This document shows, in pieces, positions 34,565-42,634 of a DNA stretch of 47,258 nucleotides. Below the pieces are notes generated by a model. That model ran no database searches. It was not told where the DNA came from and saw only the letters and a program-made list of their open reading frames with translations. Both the position numbers and the translations under genes were made by a program. Where the stretch lies: positions 1-47,258 of the forward strand of contig NZ_MTAW01000014.1 of the NCBI RefSeq assembly GCF_002154725.1, read 5' to 3'. Source of the DNA: Nostoc sp. 106C (GTDB lineage Bacteria; Cyanobacteriota; Cyanobacteriia; Cyanobacteriales; Nostocaceae). The stretch's first letter is position 1, and each line of letters opens with the position of its first letter.

Positions 34565-35434
34565 ATGAGCTTAAATAGCCAAGTTCTAGACAGACCGATT
34601 TCTGAGGATTTGCCATACGTAGAGGCTAACCTCACATACCTGATTCCGATGACAGAAAGACTTGTCAACTACACATACGAACCACCATCAGGCATTCCCC
34701 GCACGAATGGCACATATCAATCACACAAACTGCCAATCTACAATGCTCGTTCTATCTCCGATAATATTTTGCTAGATCGAGAAGGTTTTGGTTTTACTGG
34801 ACATACTACCAGCGTCCGTAACTTTTATGATGAAGACGAAATTCGCCAAGTTTATTACCCAGAAGCAGAACAGTTATTAAAACAGGTGACTGGTGCAACT
34901 GAGGTAGTAATATTCGACCACACCTTGCGTAACGCCGAACTGATGAAGCAGGACATCAATAACGGCATTAAGGAACCTGTGAAGCGCGTACACAATGACT
35001 TTACTGCTAAATCTGGCTATACACGCGCCCGTAGGGAATTAGCAGCAAGAGGTATAGATAACATTGACAGCCTGTTGCAACAACGGTTTGCCATCATCAA
35101 TGTTTGGCGAGGAATTGGCGACACAATTCAAGAGTCACCATTAGCAGTATGCGATGCTCAAAGTATTGCACCAACAGACTTGGTAGCTAGCGATCTAGTG
35201 TACCGCGATCGCGTCGGTGAAACCTACGCCATCACCTACAACCAACAACATAAGTGGTACTACTTCCCGCAAATGCAAAGGAACGAAGCCCTATTTATCA
35301 AGTGTTTCGACTCTGCTGAGGATGGACGCGCACGCTTTGCAGCCCACACTGCATTTGAAGATCCAACTAGCCCACCAAATGCATCTCCACGGGAGAGTAT
35401 AGAATTGCGGACATTCGTTTTCTATCCTGCATAG
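34565..35434 (+). CDS. CmcJ/NvfI family oxidoreductase
   Basis: A 289-residue protein of the CmcJ-like group (named for the cephamycin CmcJ protein and fungal NvfI isomerase/oxygenases), related to iron/2-oxoglutarate enzymes. Visible marks are H143-N-D145 in R-V-H-N-D-F-T, a likely metal facial motif, R-F-A-I-I-N-V-W-R, and R-F-A-A-H-T-A-F-E-D-P near the C-terminus with a third candidate His ligand; L-R-T-F-V-F-Y ends the protein. It starts at ATG 34565. It has its own terminator. A biochemical role in this island, such as oxidative cleavage or hydroxylation of a small metabolite, is inference. Confidence 0.8.
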   Translation: MSLNSQVLDRPISEDLPYVEANLTYLIPMTERLVNYTYEPPSGIPRTNGTYQSHKLPIYNARSISDNILLDREGFGFTGHTTSVRNFYDEDEIRQVYYPEAEQLLKQVTGATEVVIFDHTLRNAELMKQDINNGIKEPVKRVHNDFTAKSGYTRARRELAARGIDNIDSLLQQRFAIINVWRGIGDTIQESPLAVCDAQSIAPTDLVASDLVYRDRVGETYAITYNQQHKWYYFPQMQRNEALFIKCFDSAEDGRARFAAHTAFEDPTSPPNASPRESIELRTFVFYPA

Positions 35435-35452
35435 TTCAGTAGTTCTTAATTA

Positions 35453-35498
35453 AAAATTTGTAGGTTCACAATCAATATATTGTGAACCTACAAATTTT
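35453..35498 (+). terminator. 20-bp perfect stem-loop terminator
   Basis: AAAATTTGTAGGTTCACAAT (35453-35472) pairs perfectly with ATTGTGAACCTACAAATTTT (35479-35498) around a 6-nt loop. It ends in a T-rich tail 19 bp after the CmcJ-like stop codon, a textbook rho-independent structure. Confidence 0.85.
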
Positions 35499-35526
35499 CT
35501 GTATTTGACTGAATAGAGTGAATACG

Positions 35527-36237
35527 ATGAAATTAGTCATGTTTGACATTGATGGCACTCTTACTGAGTCGAATAACCTGGATAATGAATCATATTTACA
35601 TGCATTATATGAAGTATTTGGTTTTGCCGAAGTATCAAGTGACTGGATGTCATACACTCATGGAACAGATGCTTGTATTTTAAAGGAAGCCTGTCAAAGT
35701 AAACTTGGTCGCCTTCCTTCATCTAAGGAAGTTGAGGCATTTCAACAGCATTTTTTAGAATTACTTATGGATGGTGCAGAAGCAAGTGGTGGAGTAAAAG
35801 CGATACCAGGTTCATCTTATATTTTGAAACAGCTCCTTGCATCTGGTGACTATCAGGTAGCCTATGCTGGAGGAGGTTGGGCAGCATCAGCAATATTCAA
35901 GTTAAAATCTGCTCATCTTCCCATTGATCGTATTCCTTACGCTTTCTCGGATGATGACGATTCGCGTGAGGGAATAATGGCGATCGCGCGTTCTCGAGCC
36001 GAAACGTATTACAATCAGCTTTTCTATGAAGTTGTTTACATTGGGGATGGTGTTTGGGATATTCGTTCGGCTCGCAAGTTAGGATATTCATTTATTGGTA
36101 TTGCCTCAGACGATGCAGCTCAAGCATTATTCAACCAGGGAGCAACTGATGTTTTTCCAAACTATGATGACTACGAAAGTTTTTTGGTAGCCTTAAAAAA
36201 GGCTACAGGCATGACGAAAGGTGAAACAATTTCATAA
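35527..36237 (+). CDS. HAD family hydrolase
   Basis: A 236-residue phosphatase from ATG 35527 (M-K-L-V-M-F-D-I-D-G-T-L-T-E); a GTG at 35518 adds three residues. Motif I is D-I-D-G-T with the nucleophile Asp7, motif II lies in V-A-Y-A-G-G-G-W-A-A-S, and motif IV is Y-I-G-D-G-V-W-D near residue 173. The helical cap between motif I and II places it in subfamily IA (phosphoglycolate-phosphatase-like). The substrate is unknown. Its 3' end overlaps the converging amidase gene by 67 bp. Confidence 0.85.
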   Translation: MKLVMFDIDGTLTESNNLDNESYLHALYEVFGFAEVSSDWMSYTHGTDACILKEACQSKLGRLPSSKEVEAFQQHFLELLMDGAEASGGVKAIPGSSYILKQLLASGDYQVAYAGGGWAASAIFKLKSAHLPIDRIPYAFSDDDDSREGIMAIARSRAETYYNQLFYEVVYIGDGVWDIRSARKLGYSFIGIASDDAAQALFNQGATDVFPNYDDYESFLVALKKATGMTKGETIS

Positions 36238-37589
36238 GCTTTAGCTGCTTGCAATACTAGTAAATCTCTATATTTGGCAGCGACAATTTGTATACCTACA
36301 GGTAAACCATTTTTGGTGAAGCCACAAGGTACAGATGCCGCAGGTTGCTGTGTGAGATTAAAAGGATAAGAAAAGGGCGACCAATCTCGTTGGGGATGAT
36401 TAATATATGACGGGGGTCTATTTTGTCCAACGGGAAAAGCAACTACAGGTAAAGTGGGAGTAATCAGTAAATCATAGTTTTGGTGAAAGCGTTGTAGATG
36501 TCTTCCTAACGCTTCACGAGCATCTTGAGCGCTGAGATATTCTGCTAGTGTAATGCGATCGCCTTCTTTAGCAATAGTCTGCAAACCTTCTTCAATGACG
36601 GCTTGTTGTTCTAGACTAAAACCACGCAGTAACTTGGCTGCACCCACTTTCCACAAGGTTTGGAAAATACTGCGGGGATTGGCAAAACCCGGATCGACTT
36701 CTTCGACAACAGCACCAAGTTTGGCAAACACATCGACTGCGGCTTTAACTAAAGCGGCTACTTCTGGCTCAACATCAGCGTAGCCAAAGTTGGGACTGTA
36801 AGCAATTCGCAGCCCCGCTACACCCCGATCTAAATTCACAGTATAGTCTTGTTGCGCATCTGGTAAAGCATACCAATCACGCACATCTGGATGGGCAATG
36901 ACATTCAACGTAACGGCTGCATCGGTAACAGTGCGAACCAGAACGCCAATATGAAACAAAGTTCCAGTATGGGCTGATGGATAACCAGCCACACGTCCAA
37001 AAGTAGGTTTGAAACCAAACACACCTGTTAACGCTGCTGGTGTTCTTGACGATCCGCCGCCATCTGTACCGAGATGAAGTGTTCCCAGCCCCAATGCAGC
37101 AGCGACAGCCGCCCCGCCGCTACTACCTCCGGGAGTAAGTTCTGTATTCCAAGGATTGCGAGTGATACCAGTCAGGGGACTGTCAGTGACACCTTTCCAA
37201 CCAAATTCTGAGGTTGTGGTTTTTCCAAGTAATACTGCGCCCTGTTCCCGTAAATGTGCTACCGCTGGTGCATCTTCTTCCCAAGGTTGATTGGTGTTAA
37301 TTGCTTTACTTCCTCGGCGTGTGGGTAAACCTTTAGTTAACAATAAATCTTTGGCAGTAAAGGGTATTCCATCCACCAAGCCCAGGGGTTTACCATTTAA
37401 CCAGCGCACTTCTGAGGCATAAGCTTCAGCAAGAGCTGTCTTTTCATCTACGATCGCAAAGGCATTAACTGAGCTATTGTAAGTATTGATTCGCTCTAAG
37501 GCTGCAATGGTAACTTCAACTGGTGATAATTGGCGATCGCGGTATAGCGATAACAGTTGAGAAGCTGATAAATCGGCAATTTCTGACAT
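36171..37589 (-). CDS. amidase (amidase signature family)
   Basis: A 472-residue hydrolase of carboxylic amides. The Ser-cisSer-Lys triad is Lys80 (F-T-A-K-D), Ser156 (P-G-G-S-S-G-G) and Ser180 (D-G-G-G-S-S-R-T-P-A). Related to GatA, but lacking an adjacent gatB/gatC and with a different C-terminus, so it is probably a free-standing amidase that could release ammonia from a nitrogen compound. It starts at ATG 37589. The pyrE start lies 549 bp upstream on the same strand. Cytoplasmic. Confidence 0.88.
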   Translation of the reverse strand: MSEIADLSASQLLSLYRDRQLSPVEVTIAALERINTYNSSVNAFAIVDEKTALAEAYASEVRWLNGKPLGLVDGIPFTAKDLLLTKGLPTRRGSKAINTNQPWEEDAPAVAHLREQGAVLLGKTTTSEFGWKGVTDSPLTGITRNPWNTELTPGGSSGGAAVAAALGLGTLHLGTDGGGSSRTPAALTGVFGFKPTFGRVAGYPSAHTGTLFHIGVLVRTVTDAAVTLNVIAHPDVRDWYALPDAQQDYTVNLDRGVAGLRIAYSPNFGYADVEPEVAALVKAAVDVFAKLGAVVEEVDPGFANPRSIFQTLWKVGAAKLLRGFSLEQQAVIEEGLQTIAKEGDRITLAEYLSAQDAREALGRHLQRFHQNYDLLITPTLPVVAFPVGQNRPPSYINHPQRDWSPFSYPFNLTQQPAASVPCGFTKNGLPVGIQIVAAKYRDLLVLQAAKAYEIVSPFVMPVAFFKATKKLS

Positions 37590-37619
37590 ATTTTGAGGTT
37601 GAATAAGAATTAGCGATTT

Positions 37620-38138
37620 TTAGGTAGGTAAGTCACGACGCTTGAGCAGAGAAAGCAGTACGATCCCTTCAGCTAAGAGTTTGTCAACAGCACCTTCCTC
37701 GCGATCGATAACGCAGAGTGCGTAATCAATTTCAGCCCCAAGTTGACGAAGTTGATGGGCTGAGATGATGATTTGACCACCAGAAGTTACTACATCTTCT
37801 ACAATCAGCACTTTTCGATTATTAATCTGTGCACCTTCCGCTAATCGGGAAGTTCCATATTTTTTCGCTTCTTTTCTTACGAAAGCAGTAGGTAAGCCAG
37901 AGTAGTGTGATAAGAGTGTCACTATAGAAATAGCACCAAGTTCAAGACCAGCCAGTACTTCAGTATCGCTGGGAATGAGATTAACCATCTGCTTCACAAT
38001 AGCATCAAGTAAGCTCGGATTTGCCTCGAATTGATACTTATCAAAGTATTCACTTGATATTCGTCCAGAACGCAGTTGAAACGATCCAACAAGATGTGAA
38101 ACTGTATAAATTTGCTTGGCTATTTCACTTTTAATCAT
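37620..38138 (-). CDS. pyrE: orotate phosphoribosyltransferase
   Basis: A 172-residue phosphoribosyltransferase converting orotate and PRPP to OMP. The PRPP motif is V-L-I-V-E-D-V-V-T-S-G-G (109-120), the flexible catalytic loop is in F-V-R-K-E-A-K-K-Y-G (86-95), and the N-terminal F-x-L-R-S-G-R-I-S-S-E-Y-F-D is typical of PyrE. It is slightly shorter than the usual cyanobacterial enzyme (about 190). It starts at ATG 38138, 30 bp upstream of the amidase gene on the same strand, so the two may be co-transcribed. Confidence 0.87.
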   Translation of the reverse strand: MIKSEIAKQIYTVSHLVGSFQLRSGRISSEYFDKYQFEANPSLLDAIVKQMVNLIPSDTEVLAGLELGAISIVTLLSHYSGLPTAFVRKEAKKYGTSRLAEGAQINNRKVLIVEDVVTSGGQIIISAHQLRQLGAEIDYALCVIDREEGAVDKLLAEGIVLLSLLKRRDLPT

Positions 38139-38250
38139 TTCGGTTTCAGAGCTTTTGGAACTTTCATGTATTTAACCTTGTTTCCAAAAATTTGCTGTGT
38201 CTGATTTAATAACTTGATATTAAATGGCTGAAAACTTGTATTAGTTAAAC

Positions 38251-38871
38251 TCACAGCAGCAAAATTCCACTTGTTAAAGCTTCATCCCACAGAGGCGATT
38301 TTTGTACTGCTGATACAGAAAGAGGTGGATTTATAGATTGTGTAGAACTGTTGCTATGAGTCAGGAAAGATTGCTCTGGTTGGAGAGATAATTGCCAGTA
38401 ACCTACATCATGCCACTTACCAAATTTAAACCCTACTCGCTGAAACACTCCTACAGGTGCAAAACCTACAGCTTCATGTACAGCTACACTGGGTTGATTG
38501 GGTAAAGCGATCGCCGCCACCACATTATAAAATCCTTGGAGTTGCAGTAATTTAAACAACGCCGTATACAAAGCTTTGGCAATTCCTTTGCGGCGATGAT
38601 TAACACCAACGTACACAGAAGATTCTACAGACCATTGATAAGCTGCACGGGTACGATAGGGACTAGCATAAGCGTAACCTACAACCTCACCATGAATTTC
38701 GCAAACTAACCAAGGCATCTGCTGTTGATAGCTTTTGATCCGCTGTTGAAATTCAGTTTCGCTGGGTGGATCTACCTCAAAGGAAATTGTCGTTTCGCGG
38801 ACAATTGGTACATAAATAGTCAGCATTTGTAATGCATCGTTTACAGTAGCTAGTCTGATTGTCGTCTTCAC
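38251..38871 (-). CDS. GNAT N-acetyltransferase, phosphinothricin-acetyltransferase-like
   Basis: A 206-residue acetyltransferase of the Pat/Bar/YncA group. V-Y-V-G-V-N-H-R-R-K-G-I-A-K-A-L-Y (about 91-107) is the acetyl-CoA loop, and N-x-x-S-V-A-V-H-E-A-V-G-F (about 127-139) is motif B. The group acetylates phosphinothricin, methionine sulfone/sulfoximine or toxic amino acids, so a link to sulfur analogues is possible but unproven. ATG 38871 overlaps the membrane-protein stop by four bases. A C-terminal tail of about 35 residues is variable. Confidence 0.85.
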   Translation of the reverse strand: MKTTIRLATVNDALQMLTIYVPIVRETTISFEVDPPSETEFQQRIKSYQQQMPWLVCEIHGEVVGYAYASPYRTRAAYQWSVESSVYVGVNHRRKGIAKALYTALFKLLQLQGFYNVVAAIALPNQPSVAVHEAVGFAPVGVFQRVGFKFGKWHDVGYWQLSLQPEQSFLTHSNSSTQSINPPLSVSAVQKSPLWDEALTSGILLL

Positions 38872-39314
38872 TGCAATACTTGTCTTCTAGCAAACCAATG
38901 AAATAATAAAGCCGTTCCCAACCCCCAAGCACCATTAACTAATAAAGCTGTAATTATCGCTGGTAGTTTCCAACCTCCAGCTATAGGCAAACCTTTTAAT
39001 GGTGCAACAACAAACCAGGCAATTAGTGTCGGTGCAACTGCACCAAAAATCAGCGCTGCTAACCAATAATTTTTGTTTACTTGCCAACGTACTGTAATTG
39101 CTGCCCAAACTAAACCCCAAATTCCTCCCCAGAAAGCACTTGAGAGAAATTGTGGTACACCAAAGGGCTGTGTGGGTGTAGTTTGATAGGCTGGACGCTG
39201 GGCAAAGTTAATGGCGTGTAGTAGCGTGAGTAAACCTTGATGAAATACCAGTACTGCCAGAAAGCCAGCAATAAAAGCTAGGATAAATCGATATACTTCT
39301 GCTTTTTGAGTCAT
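38868..39314 (-). CDS. four-helix membrane protein of unknown function
   Basis: A 148-residue integral membrane protein with four hydrophobic segments (about 9-30, 57-77, 84-103, 115-140). Between helices 1 and 2 is a Pro/Thr-rich loop (Y-Q-T-T-P-T-Q-P-F-G-V-P). I do not recognise the family. It overlaps the downstream acetyltransferase start by ATGA, so the two form an operon, which starts near the dyad at 39363-39396. The N-terminus begins at ATG 39314. Confidence 0.75.
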   Translation of the reverse strand: MTQKAEVYRFILAFIAGFLAVLVFHQGLLTLLHAINFAQRPAYQTTPTQPFGVPQFLSSAFWGGIWGLVWAAITVRWQVNKNYWLAALIFGAVAPTLIAWFVVAPLKGLPIAGGWKLPAIITALLVNGAWGLGTALLFHWFARRQVLQ

Positions 39315-39362
39315 TTAATTACTTGCTTCCTTAGAACAATTTGTGATAAGTTCCTGTTAAGC

Positions 39363-39396
39363 AAAGTACGGTAACTCAATCAGCTTACCGTACTTT
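39363..39396. promoter_or_regulatory. dyad operator-like site, copy 2
   Basis: AAAGTACGGTAA (39363-39374) and TTACCGTACTTT (39385-39396) are perfect 12-bp complements with a 10-nt spacer, containing TACGGTAA-N10-TTACCGTA as at 11980-12005. It lies between divergent genes (starts at 39314 and 39500), so an operator is more likely than a terminator. The 17-mer at 39376-39392 matches the 42511 copy at 14 of 17 positions. Confidence 0.5.
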
Positions 39397-39499
39397 AGGT
39401 CATAACTCAATCTCCAAACCCATGCTGAACCACGAGTACTGGGTGTAGAGACAAACGAAGCCATTACTTATTGAGCAGCATTTTGGAAGTAAGCTTTCC

Positions 39500-40387
39500 A
39501 TGCAAATTCAAACTGTTGGTATTTTAAGTCCGGGCGACATGGGGCAGGCGATCGCATCTGTACTCAATCAACATGGATTGAAAACCATTGCTGCTTTGGA
39601 CGATCGAAGCGATCGCACTCGACAATTAGCCGCAGCAGCCTACATCCAAGATGTGGGTTCTCTAAAACAACTGGTAATTGAATCCGATGTGGTCTTATCA
39701 GTTCTAGTTCCCGCAGCCGCCACTGAAGCAGCAGAACAAGTAGCTGAAGCTATAGACAGCGTTGGTAAAAGTATTTTATATGTTGATGCCAACGCTATAT
39801 CACCCCATAAAGTCAGAAGTATTGCCCAAATTATTGAATCCAAGGGCGGGGACTTTGTCGATGCATCAATTATCGGCCCGCCACCACGAGTTCCCAATCG
39901 CACCCGCATCTATGCATCCGGAAAAAAGGCAGTTGAACTCCAGCAACTGCGAAATTATGGATTAGATATTAGGGTAATTGGCGAAGAAATTGGTCAAGCT
40001 TCAGGTTTGAAGATGTGCTACGCAGCTTTAACAAAAGGACTAACAGCAATTGGCACAGAATTACTAATTGCCGCCCATCGTTTAGGTTTAGATCAACAAC
40101 TATGGGATGAAGTATCGACTAGCCAACCAGAATTAGCAAAAATCCTTACGCGTTCCCTGCCATCCATGACACCAAAAGCACATCGATGGATCGGTGAAAT
40201 GGAAGAGATTGCAGACACATTTGCAGCCTTAGAATTGACCGATCGCATTTTTCAAGGTGCAGCTGATGTTTACCGCTTAGTACAACAAACCTCCTTGGGT
40301 AAGGAAACACCAGAAGAAAGCAAACGCGATCGCCCACTACCAGATATCATTACTACCCTTTCCCAAGAATCTTTAAAGAATCAATAG
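39500..40387 (+). CDS. NAD(P)-dependent dehydrogenase, 6-phosphogluconate-dehydrogenase-like (DUF1932)
   Basis: A 295-residue beta-hydroxyacid-dehydrogenase-type enzyme. The nucleotide fold is V-G-I-L-S-P-G-D-M-G-Q-A (6-17). The middle D-A-S-I-I-G-P-P-P-R contains the substrate-binding region. The conserved lysine is in G-L-K-M-C-Y-A-A-L-T-K-G. The helical C-terminal half matches DUF1932. The substrate is unknown. It is followed after 50 bp by the MDR gene on the same strand, so the two are probably an operon headed by the dyad at 39363-39396. It starts at ATG 39500. Confidence 0.87.
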   Translation: MQIQTVGILSPGDMGQAIASVLNQHGLKTIAALDDRSDRTRQLAAAAYIQDVGSLKQLVIESDVVLSVLVPAAATEAAEQVAEAIDSVGKSILYVDANAISPHKVRSIAQIIESKGGDFVDASIIGPPPRVPNRTRIYASGKKAVELQQLRNYGLDIRVIGEEIGQASGLKMCYAALTKGLTAIGTELLIAAHRLGLDQQLWDEVSTSQPELAKILTRSLPSMTPKAHRWIGEMEEIADTFAALELTDRIFQGAADVYRLVQQTSLGKETPEESKRDRPLPDIITTLSQESLKNQ

Positions 40388-40437
40388 TCATTAGTTAGTT
40401 TTATTATCCCCCTCCCAATAAATCAGGTCTTCTCAAT

Positions 40438-41385
40438 ATGAGTAAAATACGTGCCGTTGTAGTCGATCCCAATGTATCCGGACGTTTGGTACTGCGTGAT
40501 GTAGATGCACCTACCCCAGCTGCTAATGAAGCCGTGATTCGAGTCGCAGCCATTTCCTTGAATCGGGGAGAAATTAGACGTTCTACCACCGCAGAAGCAG
40601 GTTGGCGACCTGGTTGGGATTTGGCAGGTGTGGTAGAAACCCCAGCTGCTGATGGTTCCGGCCCAGCAGCTGGAACAAGGGTCGTGGGGTTACTTCGTGC
40701 TGGCGCTTGGGGAGAATTGGTCTCAGCCCCAACCCATTCACTAGCACAATTGCCACCCTCTGTATCTTTTACTCAAGCTGCTACATTACCCGTAGCGGGT
40801 TTAACTGCCTACCACGCTCTGCTCAAAGGCGGTTCGATTTTAGGAGGCTCAGTATTAATTACAGGTGCATCGGGTGGTGTAGGTTACTTTGCAATTCAAC
40901 TAGCACGGCTTAGTGGCGCAAAGGTAGTGGCACATATTCGTCGCCCAGAATACGAGTCTTTCGTTAAAGATGCTGGCGCTCATTCTGTAATTATTGGTGA
41001 GAACATTTCACCAAATGACGAATCTGCTCCCTACGACTTAATTGTTGAGTCAGTAGGTGGCAACACCCTGGGAACAGCCCTCAGTTTATTGGCACAAAAT
41101 GGGACAGTTGTTCTGTTTGGCACATCAGGGGAAAATGAGGTAACATTCAATGCTCAACGATTTTATGGAACTGGTGGTGCAAGTTTGTACGGTTTGATTT
41201 TGTTCCACGAATTACAACGAGAATCAGCAGCAGTTGGACTCCAACGACTTTTGCGTTTAGTAGAAGCCGGTCAATTGCGTCCTCATATTGATGTTGAAGC
41301 TGAGTGGACACAAATAGCTGATGTTGCCCAAAAATTATTGGACAGAACCTATCCTGGCAAGGCAGTATTGAACATCTCTAAATAA
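40438..41385 (+). CDS. zinc-independent MDR / quinone-oxidoreductase-like dehydrogenase
   Basis: A 315-residue medium-chain dehydrogenase with an N-terminal GroES-like domain and a C-terminal Rossmann domain. The NADPH-binding motif is T-G-A-S-G-G-V-G-Y-F-A-I-Q-L-A (about 142-156), and A-A-T-L-P-V-A-G-L-T-A-Y is the family hallmark. Zinc ligands are absent, as in quinone oxidoreductases and enoyl reductases. It probably reduces an activated double bond or carbonyl. It starts at ATG 40438. Probable operon partner of the DUF1932 gene. Confidence 0.9.
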   Translation: MSKIRAVVVDPNVSGRLVLRDVDAPTPAANEAVIRVAAISLNRGEIRRSTTAEAGWRPGWDLAGVVETPAADGSGPAAGTRVVGLLRAGAWGELVSAPTHSLAQLPPSVSFTQAATLPVAGLTAYHALLKGGSILGGSVLITGASGGVGYFAIQLARLSGAKVVAHIRRPEYESFVKDAGAHSVIIGENISPNDESAPYDLIVESVGGNTLGTALSLLAQNGTVVLFGTSGENEVTFNAQRFYGTGGASLYGLILFHELQRESAAVGLQRLLRLVEAGQLRPHIDVEAEWTQIADVAQKLLDRTYPGKAVLNISK

Positions 41386-41424
41386 ATAAGTCGGTGTAAT
41401 TAAAAATAACTGGCGTACTCCTTT

Positions 41425-41464
41425 AAGGAAGCAAGCTACGCGTAGCGTCTCCGACAGGAGAGGG
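41425..41464. repeat. interspersed repeat containing GCTACGCGTAGC
   Basis: This GC-rich stretch includes the palindrome GCTACGCGTAGC followed by GTCTCCGACAGGAG, a widely dispersed cyanobacterial intergenic repeat type. It lies between the convergent MDR and acetolactate decarboxylase genes. No mobile gene is linked. Confidence 0.5.
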
Positions 41465-41553
41465 TCGTCATTGGTTACCTCTACTCCATCAAATTTAGTG
41501 TATTTGTGTTACAGAAATATTTTTGAAACATTAAAACACAAACAATTTTGACT

Positions 41554-42324
41554 TCAGTTTTTACCATCTCCTAAATCAGCTTGCTCTAATGCAGCCGTCT
41601 TGGGTAAATTTACCTCAACATTAGATATAGCAGCAATTTCTACTTTAGTATTTTGAAATTCCCCATCTAAAAGATGCCCACCTGTTTTACGATCTGCTGT
41701 AAGAAAATGGAAATGATACCCGTTAACATTGACTCCTTGCATATAAGACGGTGTAAGAAAGCCAACCAAAGTCCCATTGATGTTTTTTAATTCAAAAATA
41801 GATTGTGTTTTAATTGCATCTGCTAAACGAGGATATGGTGGAGTTTGTTTCGGGACACTTCTAAATTTGAGGTAAGGGAATTTTCCTTGAATGCGAATAG
41901 CATAAGGATAATTTTTTGTTAGTATTTCTTTATCTAAAGTTTGTTGCAGTTGCTGATAATTCAACTTTTCTGCCAAGTTAATCAATTTCTCTGATTTAAA
42001 AAAAGTAACAGTTGCAAAAGGACTTTTTGTAGAATCAGGAACAACAGAAGCAACTCCATTTGATTTAATTTGATAAAATTTGCTATCAAATCCAATCATT
42101 TCTCCATCTAGATCGTTTACTGTCCCTAAACCAAAATTACCGTGCTTCTTTAATTCTTTGAAAGTAGTAGTTCCTTCAAAAATCCCCGCCGATAGAGCAG
42201 TAAATGTAGAAGCTTGAAATAAGTTATTTAATGGTATATTCTGCTGTGTTTTTGCAGGCAGAATCATACCTAATAATACAGTGAGAGTTAAAATTGTTAT
42301 CAATGCATAACGCTTGAGTTTCAT
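41554..42324 (-). CDS. exported alpha-acetolactate decarboxylase
   Basis: A 256-residue protein of the BudA/AlsD family, which decarboxylates acetolactate to acetoin. The zinc ligands are visible in G-Y-H-F-H-F-L-T-A-D-R-K-T-G-G-H (H-x-H plus a His 11 residues on), and the family opening L-F-Q-A-S-T-F-T-A-L-S-A-G-I-F-E-G is at 35-51. Unlike the cytosolic classical enzyme, it has a signal peptide (K-L-K-R then a hydrophobic run to about residue 26), so it should be periplasmic or secreted. It starts at ATG 42324, divergent from the SDR operon. Confidence 0.88.
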   Translation of the reverse strand: MKLKRYALITILTLTVLLGMILPAKTQQNIPLNNLFQASTFTALSAGIFEGTTTFKELKKHGNFGLGTVNDLDGEMIGFDSKFYQIKSNGVASVVPDSTKSPFATVTFFKSEKLINLAEKLNYQQLQQTLDKEILTKNYPYAIRIQGKFPYLKFRSVPKQTPPYPRLADAIKTQSIFELKNINGTLVGFLTPSYMQGVNVNGYHFHFLTADRKTGGHLLDGEFQNTKVEIAAISNVEVNLPKTAALEQADLGDGKN

Positions 42325-42634
42325 AAAACCGTAGTGCTCCTCATCATATTTAATCGATGCGATACATTGGGCAAACCGCTAAGAGGGTCTACGCCAAGGT
42401 TAGATTTACTACATTTAGCAAATTTTATATACTTAACCTTAGTTGACAGGGTACTTAATTATTCAGAATATTCTCTGATGTGTTTGCTAAATTTAATTAA
42501 ATACTAAAAGTCTATCAATTTACCGTATGTTATAAATATCATTAACCTATCCGCAGGATTATGAAGTAGAGAAGGACTAGGTTATCTGTTGCAGGCAGTA
42601 GATATTAGACCAAACACATCTAGGAATTCATCTC
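42325..42634. other. 310-bp divergent promoter region
   Basis: This stretch between acetolactate decarboxylase (minus) and SDR (plus) holds no gene. It contains the half-degenerate dyad at 42502-42527 and AT-rich promoter-like DNA. I cannot assign a -10 or -35 element with confidence. Confidence 0.45.
42502..42527. promoter_or_regulatory. dyad operator-like site, copy 3 (left half degenerate)
   Basis: TTACCGTA (42520-42527) is the intact right half, within TCTATCAATTTACCGTA (42511-42527). The left half is TACTAAAA (42502-42509), matching TACGGTAA at 5 of 8 positions with the same 10-nt spacing. It lies 107 bp before the SDR start; copy 2 lies 103 bp before the 39500 gene. Confidence 0.4.

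Noticed and set aside
36171-37589. GatA subunit of tRNA amidotransferase
   Set aside because: The catalytic triad is shared by all amidase-signature enzymes, no gatB or gatC is adjacent, and the catabolic context favours a free amidase.
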